From an uncultured Bacilli bacterium (lineage in GTDB: Bacteria; Bacillota_I; Bacilli_A; RF39; UBA660): DNA of 12,805 nucleotides. Made by a program: the position numbers and the translations under genes. How positions within the stretch are numbered: position 1 is the stretch's first letter; the number at the start of each line of letters is the position of its first letter. The notes below the pieces were generated by a model. That model saw only the letters and a list, made by a program, of their open reading frames with translations. It was not told where the DNA came from and ran no database searches. The stretch covers positions 1-12,805 of the forward strand of contig CAKOXR010000025.1 of the NCBI GenBank assembly GCA_934130215.1, read 5' to 3'. Shown piece by piece: positions 6,901-12,805 of the stretch.

Positions 6901-7820
6901 TTTGAAATAAATAATTTTTTAATATTCTTTTTTGGTAATTGAATAGGAACTTTATATGTATTTTTAATTTCATAAGTATTTGTTCTTAATTTAAATTTTT
7001 CACCATCAAGTGTCCATGCTTTAGGATCTGTTATTGTTATTTTAATATTATTTGTTTTATAGAAAAATAATCCTGGAACATTATTAATATTTTCTCTTCC
7101 CAACATAACTAAAGTTTTTAAAATATCTCTTTTTTTAAGTAAATTACAAAATAATACTTCAAATTGATCATCATCTAATTTAACATCATCATATATATTA
7201 TCTATTCCACCAACTCTAGTAGCATTTGTTATTAAAACTAAAGAAAATAAACCCTCATATCTTTCATTGTTTACTTCATATACAATATGATGTAATTTTT
7301 GTTTTTTAAAAGCTTCTTTTATAGCACGAAAAACATAAGCAAAATAGCCTAAATATTTTTTAAATTTTCTTCTTGTTTCATAAGATACAGCAGTATAATT
7401 ACCATATCCAGCAACATATACAAAAGGTGTTTCATTTATAGTACATATATCAATATTTTTTCTTTCTCCATCTAAAGCAAGTCTAATATTATTTTTCATA
7501 TTTCTTGTATATCCATACATAGCACCTATATCATTAGCTGTTCCAGATGGAATATGTGCAATTGGAATCATTTTTTTCCTTTGAACATTACCCGTTATAA
7601 CTTCATTAAAAGTTCCATCACCACCAAATGACATAACCAAATCAATATCATCTTCTAAAATAGGCATTATTTCTTCAGCATGTCCTTTATATTCTGTTAT
7701 AATTATTTTAACTTCATAATTAAATTCATTAAATATTTTTGTTATAATATCTTTTAAATTTTGATTTACATTTTTAACAAGTCCACTTTTTGGATTATAT
7801 ATTACAACTGCTTTTTTCAT
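6897..7820 (-). CDS. dgkB: Diacylglycerol/lipid kinase family protein (DgkB/YegS type)
   Basis: Soluble lipid kinase of the DagK-catalytic family, expected to phosphorylate diacylglycerol released by lipoteichoic acid synthesis and so return it to phospholipid making at the inner membrane face. Motifs in order: NPKSG (9-13), nucleotide-binding GGDGTFNEV (66-74), PSGTANDIG (91-99), a C-terminal lobe with ITNATRVGG (197-205) and the catalytic-type LDGE (271-274). Length 307 is normal. GAAGG lies 6 bases before ATG 7820. It is a single-gene unit with an extended -10 promoter and shares a terminator with clpP. The exact lipid (diacylglycerol versus another, as in YegS relatives) cannot be fixed from sequence, so the symbol is a best fit. 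Confidence 0.9.
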   Translation of the reverse strand: MKKAVVIYNPKSGLVKNVNQNLKDIITKIFNEFNYEVKIIITEYKGHAEEIMPILEDDIDLVMSFGGDGTFNEVITGNVQRKKMIPIAHIPSGTANDIGAMYGYTRNMKNNIRLALDGERKNIDICTINETPFVYVAGYGNYTAVSYETRRKFKKYLGYFAYVFRAIKEAFKKQKLHHIVYEVNNERYEGLFSLVLITNATRVGGIDNIYDDVKLDDDQFEVLFCNLLKKRDILKTLVMLGRENINNVPGLFFYKTNNIKITITDPKAWTLDGEKFKLRTNTYEIKNTYKVPIQLPKKNIKKLFISK

Positions 7821-7841
7821 AAAAGGCCTTCTTTCAAATAT

Positions 7842-7870
7842 ATTTTAACAAAAATTTTTTAATTTTTAAA
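7842..7870 (-). promoter_or_regulatory. Possible extended -10 promoter of dgkB
   Basis: TGTTAAAAT gives an extended -10 (hexamer 7847-7842), with a weak TTTAAA -35 (7870-7865) at 17 bases. The 83-base gap (7821-7903) is almost pure A/T, so chance matches are easy; the TG extension is the best evidence. Confidence 0.4.
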
Positions 7871-7903
7871 TAGATTATTAAATTTTTAATAATTTTTAAT
7901 AAA

Positions 7904-8335
7904 CTATATTTTTTTATTTAAATAAATATAATTATTAAGCCATTTTTCGAATTCTTTTTCATTTTGATATTTATTTAAATCTTTATCATTATTAACATCT
8001 AAATAAGCTATAATTTTTTTATTACTTACAATAACAATAGATGGTGCATATTTAACTTTTGAATAAATAAAACTTCCTTTTGCTTCTTCAAAAGGCAAAC
8101 TTAAAAAAGTTAAATTATATTTATCCATAACTTTCTTAAAAATTGAATCACATGGTATTTTTAATGAACAATAATTATTATAAATATAAACAATATAATT
8201 ATTATTTGGTAATTCATTATGATTAATTTCAACAAACTTACTTTCATTATAATAATTATTATCTAAATATATTTTTTCTTTTTTATTACATCCTACCATT
8301 ATTATACAAATTAAAATTAAAATTATTTTTTTCAT
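7904..8335 (-). CDS. Thioredoxin-like lipoprotein with CX5C pair
   Basis: A small extracytoplasmic protein of 143 residues. The N-terminus MKKIILILICIIMVGC is a lipoprotein signal peptide; Cys16 in the lipobox MVGC would carry the lipid anchor. The rest resembles a thioredoxin fold: strand YIVYIYNNYC (47-56), a cysteine pair C56-SLKIP-C62, strand NLTFLSLP, then YAPSIVIVSNKKIIAYLD (96-113), where Pro98 occupies the cis-proline position and the strand-turn-strand is typical. The spacing CX5C is unlike the CXXC of classical thioredoxins, so disulfide chemistry is plausible but not certain; the family is not one I can name. It overlaps the rhodanese-like gene by 4 bases (ATGA), so the two proteins are probably made together and may act together outside the membrane. 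Confidence 0.72.
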   Translation of the reverse strand: MKKIILILICIIMVGCNKKEKIYLDNNYYNESKFVEINHNELPNNNYIVYIYNNYCSLKIPCDSIFKKVMDKYNLTFLSLPFEEAKGSFIYSKVKYAPSIVIVSNKKIIAYLDVNNDKDLNKYQNEKEFEKWLNNYIYLNKKI

Positions 8336-8976
8336 ATTTTTTTCATCTCATCAAAATCTATATTATGATATAATACTTTATAAAAATCATATCTATTTCC
8401 ATTTTTAACATTAACTTTATTATTTCCTTCATAATACCAATATCCACCAATATTATAAATTTTATTTTGATCCCAACCTAATGTGATTAATAATGATTTC
8501 ATCATTCCAGCATAACCACCACCACCACATACTAAGAAAATATTTTTATCTTTAGGAAACAAATATTCTAAAACATCATAAGACTCTTCATAATTTGGTT
8601 TATAAACACCATCTTTTAAAGTAAATAAAGTATTTCCTTGATATGTATTTCCAACTTCATTTGGTAAATTTTCAACATTAACAATATATGGAAATGGTAC
8701 TACTTCAAATCCTTTAATAAATCCAGATAAATAAGAATCTCCACCAATTGCTTCATAATTACCTGGATCCTTTAACATTCTCATATCACGATAAACTGAA
8801 TCATTTCGATTTAAATATTTATCAATAGTTTTTTCATTTATATTTTTATCAATCCCAAATTCACCTCTTAAACCACTAGTAACTTCTGGTTTCGGTAACT
8901 TATTTGCTTTAGTAGTAAGTAAAAATGTAATTAAACAAAATACTACTAAACAAATACAAACAATATATTTTTTCAT
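8332..8976 (-). CDS. Membrane-anchored rhodanese-like protein
   Basis: A 214-residue protein with an N-terminal transmembrane anchor (about 4-22) and a domain predicted outside the cell. Residues 55-190 follow the rhodanese plan: YRDMR (62-66, as in the D-V-R start), GFIKGFEVVPFP (85-96, as in GHIPGAINIP), then LVCGGGGYAGMMKSLL (148-163) with candidate catalytic Cys150 opening the active-site loop, and IYNIGGYWYY (173-182, as in V-Y-L-GG-W). The loop is glycine-rich rather than CRXGXR, so the substrate may differ from thiosulfate. Such domains carry sulfur as a cysteine persulfide or act on phosphate or arsenate. GGGAGA lies 5 bases before ATG 8976. The downstream gene for a thioredoxin-like lipoprotein overlaps by 4 bases. 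A good promoter lies upstream, so this is a two-gene operon. Confidence 0.8.
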   Translation of the reverse strand: MKKYIVCICLVVFCLITFLLTTKANKLPKPEVTSGLRGEFGIDKNINEKTIDKYLNRNDSVYRDMRMLKDPGNYEAIGGDSYLSGFIKGFEVVPFPYIVNVENLPNEVGNTYQGNTLFTLKDGVYKPNYEESYDVLEYLFPKDKNIFLVCGGGGYAGMMKSLLITLGWDQNKIYNIGGYWYYEGNNKVNVKNGNRYDFYKVLYHNIDFDEMKKI

Positions 8977-8997
8977 TTTATTCTCCCTTCATTTTAA

Positions 8998-9026
8998 ATT
9001 TTAAATTAATAAATAAATTTTATCAA
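8998..9026 (-). promoter_or_regulatory. Promoter of the rhodanese/thioredoxin-like operon
   Basis: TTGATA (9026-9021) and TAAAAT (9003-8998), each 5 of 6 to consensus, are 17 bases apart on the minus strand. They end 22 bases before the rhodanese-like ATG. A direct repeat lies just upstream of the -35. Confidence 0.65.
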
Positions 9027-9036
9027 TAATTTAAAG

Positions 9037-9066
9037 GTTGAATTAACTAAAATATAAGTTGAGTTA
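9037..9066 (-). repeat. 21-base-period direct repeat upstream of promoter
   Basis: On the minus strand TAACTCAAC (9066-9058) recurs as TAATTCAAC (9045-9037), one mismatch, 21 bases apart, that is two helical turns. Two further flanking matches extend the pattern to TAAYTCAACYT. The second copy ends 10 bases before the -35 TTGATA. This is the geometry of an activator or dimer-of-dimers binding site; the protein is unknown. Confidence 0.45.
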
Positions 9067-9735
9067 TTATTTAGTACATGTATCACTTAATTTTAAAGGT
9101 ATTTTATAACTTGTAACTTTATTATTTTTAGTGGCATTAATTTCTAAATATAAACTATTATTATTAAATTCTTTGCAAATATTTGAATAAGAAGAAACCT
9201 CAATATCAACATTTTTTAAAAAATCATAAATTTTTATATTATATCCATTATTACAACTACTAACTTCATTTATTATTTTTTTATTTTTTTCATATAATGT
9301 ACAAGATATTTGATCATACAAAGTATTATCATTTTCTCCACAATACTCTATATTAGTAATATGAATAGCAGATTTATTATTATTATAAAATATACTACCA
9401 GATAAATTAAAATTATCACAAGATGATGATAAAGTTTTAAATTTGTAATCTGATGAATTCATAAAAATAGAAACCAATATAACACATAAAATAATTAAAC
9501 AAATTATCAAAATATGATTTTTTTTAACTTTATTAACTCCTAACATATCATCTAAGCTAACTCCATAATCTTGAGCAATTTGTTTAATTAATGCCATATC
9601 AGGTAAATTTTTACCATTTTCCCATTTACTAACAGCTTGATATGTAACATGATATTTTAGTGCTAAATCATTTTGAGTTAAACCATTCTTTTTTCTTATT
9701 TCTTTTATTAAATTCCCAAACTTTTCTGGTTCCAT
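9067..9735 (-). CDS. Membrane-bound XRE-family regulator with Cys-rich outer domain
   Basis: A 222-residue single-pass membrane protein. Residues 6-66 are a Cro/C1-type helix-turn-helix domain (IKEIRKKNGLTQNDLA, then TYQAVSKWENGKNLPD, LDDML), expected to bind DNA from the cytoplasmic side. A transmembrane segment spans about 74-92 (HILIICLIILCVILVSIF). Residues 93-222 should lie outside and carry six cysteines (C106, C132, C145, C161, C187, C220), enough for three disulfides; I recognise no family for this part. GAGGAAG, inside the end of ymfH, lies upstream of ATG 9735, 3 bases after the ymfH stop, so it is the last gene of the ymfF operon. RodZ has a similar plan, but its N-terminal domain has a different helix-turn-helix pattern. 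Its target is unknown; the adjacent rhodanese/thioredoxin operon is the obvious candidate. Confidence 0.85.
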   Translation of the reverse strand: MEPEKFGNLIKEIRKKNGLTQNDLALKYHVTYQAVSKWENGKNLPDMALIKQIAQDYGVSLDDMLGVNKVKKNHILIICLIILCVILVSIFMNSSDYKFKTLSSSCDNFNLSGSIFYNNNKSAIHITNIEYCGENDNTLYDQISCTLYEKNKKIINEVSSCNNGYNIKIYDFLKNVDIEVSSYSNICKEFNNNSLYLEINATKNNKVTSYKIPLKLSDTCTK

Positions 9736-9738
9736 ATA

Positions 9739-10968
9739 TTACTTCCTCACTTCTTTAACGATTGTATAATTAGAAAAATCAAGTCTTTTTAGTAATTCAA
9801 TACATTCCTTATAATTTAAATTATTAATAAAATTAATATTTTCTACTTTACAATAATTAAAATGTAAATAATTTTTAAGATATTTATCAAATACATAATT
9901 TATTTTATTACTATTTTTTATATTATTAATTAAAATAATTCTTTTTTCAAGTTCAAAATATTCTAAGGGGATAAAAATTTTATTTATAGACCTTAAAACA
10001 ATATCATTAAATTCATCAAAATTATTTGTCATTAAATTAATAGATAAAACAATCATATTATCAAGAATTTTATCAATTGTTTTATTAAAACTAGTTAAAG
10101 AATATTTTTTTATTGTTACTTCTTTAAAATTATCAGAATTATCATCAAAATTATATTTTAAGAAAATTCCTAAATAATAAGTTAATTTAATTTTTTCAGT
10201 TTTAGTAAACTCTTTAGAAGGTATTTTAAAACTTATTGTAACTTGTTCATCCATTTTAGGTTCAATAATAGTTTTTTCTTTAATATTAACTTTATATTTT
10301 TCTTTACAATCTGTAATTTTATAATTTATATTTTTGCTATTTTTATATAACTTTTGAACTATTTCAATAACTTTATCTATGTTAAAATTACCAGAAATCG
10401 CTAATATTTGATTTTTTGGTTTATAAAATAAATTATGAATAAACTTTAGTTCTTTATTTTTTATATTTTTAACATCTGTTATATTTCCAAGTATATTTAT
10501 ATAATTTTTATTATATATACATTCATTTAATGATTTTATATAGTTATAATTATAAATATCATTTTTTCTTCTAATTTCTTCATAAATAGGTTTTTTAATA
10601 TCATTTATTTTATTTGTAAATAAAGGTTTATTAACAATATTTATTAATTCTTCTAGTCTATAATAAAAATCATAAACTGTTTCAATATAAAAACTTGTTG
10701 TATTATAAGTTGTACAAGCATTAAAATTAGTATGAAATTTATTAAAATAGTCAATAGAATTACCATAAATACTATTTTCAACAATATTATGTTCTAGTAA
10801 ATGAGCAAGTCCATAAGGAATAGAATATATATTATTTTTAAGTTTTAAATTTCTAATACTTCCTCCAAATTTAACTATTAATTCACAATAAGTTATATTT
10901 TTTGTATCATCTGGAACAAGTAATAATGTTAAACCATTTTTTAATACTTTTTTATGTGTTTTAATCAT
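9739..10968 (-). CDS. ymfH: M16 peptidase-like protein, YmfH type (EF-P modification-associated)
   Basis: Zinc metallopeptidase-like subunit of the M16 (pitrilysin) family, 409 residues, cytoplasmic. The N-terminal domain keeps the inverted zinc motif HLLEH (56-60), preceded by PYGLAH as in YmfH proteins, with E130 or E131 in IYEEIRRKND as the expected third ligand. The second half is strongly diverged and lacks the Arg/Tyr pair of complete M16 enzymes. In the Bacillus family the YmfF/YmfH pair is annotated as associated with 5-aminopentanol modification of elongation factor P (databases often spell it YfmF/YfmH); direct biochemistry is thin. AGGAG lies 6 bases before ATG 10968, which overlaps the ymfF stop by 4 bases (ATGA). 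It probably forms a heterodimer with YmfF. Catalytic residues are visible; substrate is unknown. Confidence 0.87.
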   Translation of the reverse strand: MIKTHKKVLKNGLTLLLVPDDTKNITYCELIVKFGGSIRNLKLKNNIYSIPYGLAHLLEHNIVENSIYGNSIDYFNKFHTNFNACTTYNTTSFYIETVYDFYYRLEELINIVNKPLFTNKINDIKKPIYEEIRRKNDIYNYNYIKSLNECIYNKNYINILGNITDVKNIKNKELKFIHNLFYKPKNQILAISGNFNIDKVIEIVQKLYKNSKNINYKITDCKEKYKVNIKEKTIIEPKMDEQVTISFKIPSKEFTKTEKIKLTYYLGIFLKYNFDDNSDNFKEVTIKKYSLTSFNKTIDKILDNMIVLSINLMTNNFDEFNDIVLRSINKIFIPLEYFELEKRIILINNIKNSNKINYVFDKYLKNYLHFNYCKVENINFINNLNYKECIELLKRLDFSNYTIVKEVRK

Positions 10969-12197
10969 TTTGTACTCCTAAAGAAAACTATATTTTTAAG
11001 TTCAATTTTCTTTAATAATTCATAAATTTTATTAATATCACAACTCTTAAATTCATCAAAATTATCTTTAATTGTATCATACTCTAGGTCATTAGAAATT
11101 ATATTAATTAATTTATAATTTTCACTATCTTCTTCCCTTAATAAATCATACTTTAAATCCTCTAATAAGTTATTTAAACATTCTTTAATAAAATCTAAAC
11201 TACATAATTTATTAAAAACTTCATTTACGGAATTAATAAATTCATTCTTATTTTTAAAATCAATTCCCGCTCTTATTATAAATATTCCTGAATTTAAATA
11301 CTTCATTAAAGAAAAAGAATAAATGATATTTTTTTCAGTTCTTAATTTTTTAAATAGAAGATCATTACTAGAACCCTGTAAAAAATTACAAATTATTTTT
11401 AAATAAAGTTTATCCTCTAATTTAAAATCTTTAACTTTGTATTCTAAATATATATAACTTTGTTCAAGTGAAACTTTTTTAGTTATATTAATACATTTAC
11501 TATCAGGTATAACCTTATATTTTTTAATATCAATATTTAAAATATTATAGTTATAATTATAATATTTTTTAAATAATTGATTTAATTTTTTATAATTTAT
11601 ATTTCCATATACATATTTTAAACATTCATTTTCTTTTATATTTTTTAAATAAAATTCATATAAACTTTCAGCTGTTATATCATCAAGTAATTTTGTACTT
11701 TTTATATAACTACATCCAAAATATTCATTTTTATCAACAATTTTATAAAATTCTTCATTCATTTTATTTATAGGATCATTCATTATATTTTTATTTCTTA
11801 AAACAAAATAATTTTTTTCATAATCAAACTTATTTTCATTAAATTTATTTTTTTCAATATATGGATCAGTTATTAATGATATAGCAAATTCAAATGTTTC
11901 ATCAATATTATAATCATTTATTATATTTTCTTTTGGAATAGTAAATAAATACACAATGAAAGATGTTTCTTCATTACTATCTAAATATATTGAATTATTT
12001 ATTAATAATTTTTGCTTCTTTATTTTCTCAAATAAAGAACTATCTTTATATTTATTTGATGTTGTTGAAAGTATATAATCAAGTAATCTAACATAATGAA
12101 TATTTTTATAATCTGTTTTTATTGGAAAATAAAAGCAAAAATCTATTGTTTCTTTATTTTTGTTATAAATTAATTTAGGTTTTGTTGATAATTTCAT
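10965..12197 (-). CDS. ymfF: M16 peptidase-like protein, YmfF type, no zinc motif
   Basis: Partner subunit of the YmfF/YmfH pair, 410 residues. It has the two-domain M16 layout but no HXXEH in the N-terminal domain, as is usual for YmfF. The C-terminal domain keeps NFLQGSSNDLLFKKLR and the R286/Y293 pair (LRTEKNIIYSFS) that positions substrate in M16 enzymes. Hence the catalytic zinc would come from YmfH and the substrate-binding pair from YmfF, which suggests an obligate heterodimer. The frame opens at GTG 12227, but that stretch is the terminator-like hairpin and GGAGGA (12206-12201), which is placed for ATG 12197 (MKLSTKPKLIYN). No promoter is evident between the hairpin and the ribosome binding site, so expression seems to need read-through from the PH-domain gene or a promoter inside it. 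Confidence 0.86.
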   Translation of the reverse strand: MKLSTKPKLIYNKNKETIDFCFYFPIKTDYKNIHYVRLLDYILSTTSNKYKDSSLFEKIKKQKLLINNSIYLDSNEETSFIVYLFTIPKENIINDYNIDETFEFAISLITDPYIEKNKFNENKFDYEKNYFVLRNKNIMNDPINKMNEEFYKIVDKNEYFGCSYIKSTKLLDDITAESLYEFYLKNIKENECLKYVYGNINYKKLNQLFKKYYNYNYNILNIDIKKYKVIPDSKCINITKKVSLEQSYIYLEYKVKDFKLEDKLYLKIICNFLQGSSNDLLFKKLRTEKNIIYSFSLMKYLNSGIFIIRAGIDFKNKNEFINSVNEVFNKLCSLDFIKECLNNLLEDLKYDLLREEDSENYKLINIISNDLEYDTIKDNFDEFKSCDINKIYELLKKIELKNIVFFRSTK

Positions 12198-12206
12198 AAA
12201 TCCTCC

Positions 12207-12231
12207 AAAAAAATAAGTGCTTAGCACTTAT
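12207..12231 (-). terminator. Terminator-like hairpin between PH-domain gene and ymfF
   Basis: On the minus strand ATAAGTGC (12231-12224... read 5' to 3') pairs perfectly with GCACTTAT (12220-12213) around loop TAA, then seven T residues to 12207. The loop is the stop codon of the PH-domain gene (12223-12221). The ymfF ribosome binding site GGAGGA begins at 12206, directly after the T run, so this could be a leaky terminator or attenuator setting ymfF dosage. Confidence 0.75.
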
Positions 12232-12658
12232 CTATATTACAAATCTTTTTAGTTTCTCTCATTATATCAGTTACATTATTTTCAATCTCAGGCAATGCTT
12301 TAGGATCAATATCTGATAAATAAACATTTTCCTTAACTGTATCTATTATAACACTACCCCAAATTAAACTTTTTTTAATAGTAATATCATTATACATATC
12401 TGGTGTAATACTTATAAAAAAATATCCAAATACTAATCTTTTGGTTGCTACCATTATTCTTTTATTAGTAATAGCAACTACATTAGTATTTACAAAATCA
12501 AAAGGATGCATATTTTTTTGACCTAAAAATAGATATAATATTTCTTCGTTTTTACTTAAGTGCATATCAATTATTTTACAATGTTCTTTTATCCTCCAAG
12601 CAACAGTAAGAGGATATTTTTTTTTAAATTCTTTTGCCATTTTATAAGTAGAGCTCAT
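12221..12658 (-). CDS. Bacterial PH-domain protein (YokE/bPH-like)
   Basis: A 145-residue, probably cytoplasmic protein. Residues about 37-115 follow the bacterial pleckstrin-like pattern: KNEEILYLFLGQK (start strand), VVAITNKRIMVATKRLVFG (61-78, the hallmark T-N-K-R strand pair), ITPDMYNDITIKKSLIWGSVIIDT (84-107) and VYLSDIDP near the end of the domain. A final helix (LPEIENNVTDIMRETKKI) closes the protein, which ends CNIDKC. Function is unknown; such domains are linked to binding or stress roles in other proteins, but no ligand can be read here. GGAAGG lies 6 bases before ATG 12658, and a strong promoter lies upstream. It is the first gene of the ymfF-ymfH-XRE unit, separated from ymfF by a terminator-like hairpin in which its own stop codon forms the loop. 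Confidence 0.75.
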   Translation of the reverse strand: MSSTYKMAKEFKKKYPLTVAWRIKEHCKIIDMHLSKNEEILYLFLGQKNMHPFDFVNTNVVAITNKRIMVATKRLVFGYFFISITPDMYNDITIKKSLIWGSVIIDTVKENVYLSDIDPKALPEIENNVTDIMRETKKICNIDKC

Positions 12659-12676
12659 AATTCACCTTCCAATAAT

Positions 12677-12705
12677 ATTATAAAATATTTTGTTTACTTT
12701 TGCAA
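12677..12705 (-). promoter_or_regulatory. Promoter of the PH-domain gene / ymfF operon
   Basis: TTGCAA (12705-12700) and a perfect TATAAT (12682-12677) are 17 bases apart on the minus strand, with a predicted start near 12670 just before the GGAAGG ribosome binding site. This is the only clear promoter for the right-hand operon. Confidence 0.75.
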
Positions 12706-12738
12706 CTTATAATTCAAAATCAATACTTAAATATTGTA

Positions 12739-12759
12739 GTGTTACAATTGATGTGACAC
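12739..12759. promoter_or_regulatory. Imperfect inverted repeat, operator-like
   Basis: GTGTTACA (12739-12746) and TGTGACAC (12752-12759) form an 8-5-8 dyad with a single T-G mismatch. It lies 34 bases upstream of the -35 of the PH-domain gene promoter. Size and symmetry fit a dimeric regulator; no regulator family is assigned. Confidence 0.4.
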
Positions 12760-12761
12760 CA

Positions 12762-12775
12762 TTTGTATATACAAA
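12762..12775. promoter_or_regulatory. Perfect 14-base palindrome, GntR/HutC-like operator
   Basis: TTTGTATATACAAA is perfectly symmetric. Its core GTATATAC fits the published HutC-type GntR operator pattern (GT-M-TA-K-AC). A weak plus-strand promoter (TTACAA 12743-12748, TATATA 12766-12771, 17 bases apart) overlaps it, so it may serve a divergent gene beyond the right edge. No such gene is visible in the window. The remaining bases to 12805 hold a TAAAAT (12791-12796) but nothing else I can support. Confidence 0.4.
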
Positions 12776-12805
12776 AAGCGATAAATCCGTTAAAATAGTT
12801 ATTGC

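Noticed and set aside
7874..7893. Palindrome ATTATTAAA / TTTAATAAT after the thioredoxin-like lipoprotein gene
   Set aside because: All A/T, loop of two bases, and no T run in the minus-strand direction; it is too weak to call a terminator in such AT-rich DNA.
9067..9735. RodZ identity for the XRE membrane protein
   Set aside because: The HTH contains a classic DNA-reading helix (TYQAVSKWENGKNLPD) and lacks the RodZ-specific pattern; only the location is suggestive.
12198..12227. Ten-codon extension of YmfF from GTG 12227
   Set aside because: It runs through the terminator-like hairpin and the GGAGGA site; ATG 12197 is correctly spaced.
433..12658. Mycoplasma-type genetic code (UGA as Trp)
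   Set aside because: Conserved tryptophans are UGG, and UGA ends tpiA, the pilin gene, ymfF and the rhodanese-like gene at positions that give correct family lengths or coupled ATGA overlaps.

Overview
The window reads as a piece of chromosome from a very AT-rich (roughly one quarter G+C by eye) low-GC Gram-positive bacterium. It is probably an uncultivated, perhaps host-associated member of the Bacillota on the Bacilli/Erysipelotrichia/RF39-like side. The signs are strong AGGAGG-type ribosome binding sites, a T-box leader, Spo0A, a YmfF/YmfH pair, a DgkB-type lipid kinase and a lipobox lipoprotein. UGA is used as a true stop (pgk-type ATGA overlaps) and tryptophan is UGG, so this is not a code-4 mollicute. 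The exact taxon is inference.

Layout, left to right: 14 of the 15 genes lie on the minus strand, so they are read from right to left; only clpP is on the plus strand. Bases 1-395 hold the start of valS behind a valine-type T-box leader and its own promoter. Next comes spo0A (433-1206) with a terminator wrapped around its stop codon. Upstream of spo0A is a tightly packed glycolytic operon, transcribed as TGS/uridine-kinase-like gene, gapA, a type IV pseudopilin gene, pgk, tpiA (6201 to 1304). Its genes overlap by 1, 4 and 20 bases, or are 12 bases apart. A 103-base divergent promoter region separates this operon from clpP. clpP and the lipid kinase gene dgkB converge on one bidirectional terminator.

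Right of dgkB lie two overlapping genes for extracytoplasmic proteins, a membrane-anchored rhodanese-like protein and a thioredoxin-like lipoprotein with a CX5C pair. A third, right-hand operon is read as PH-domain gene, ymfF, ymfH, membrane-bound XRE regulator (12658 to 9067). The last 147 bases contain a good promoter and two operator-like dyads.

Working together: gapA, pgk and tpiA give the payoff phase of glycolysis, with a pilin-like gene translationally coupled inside them. YmfF and YmfH look like a split M16 peptidase pair. The XRE membrane protein with six outward-facing cysteines lies next to a rhodanese/thioredoxin-like pair whose promoter has a 21-base-spaced direct repeat. My best candidate for an undescribed system is this possible envelope thiol-sensing and sulfur/redox module (7904-9735). 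That link is inference from adjacency and residue content.

Three starts were moved inward from the longest open frame because the ribosome binding site fits an internal ATG: spo0A (1206), clpP (6305) and ymfF (12197).
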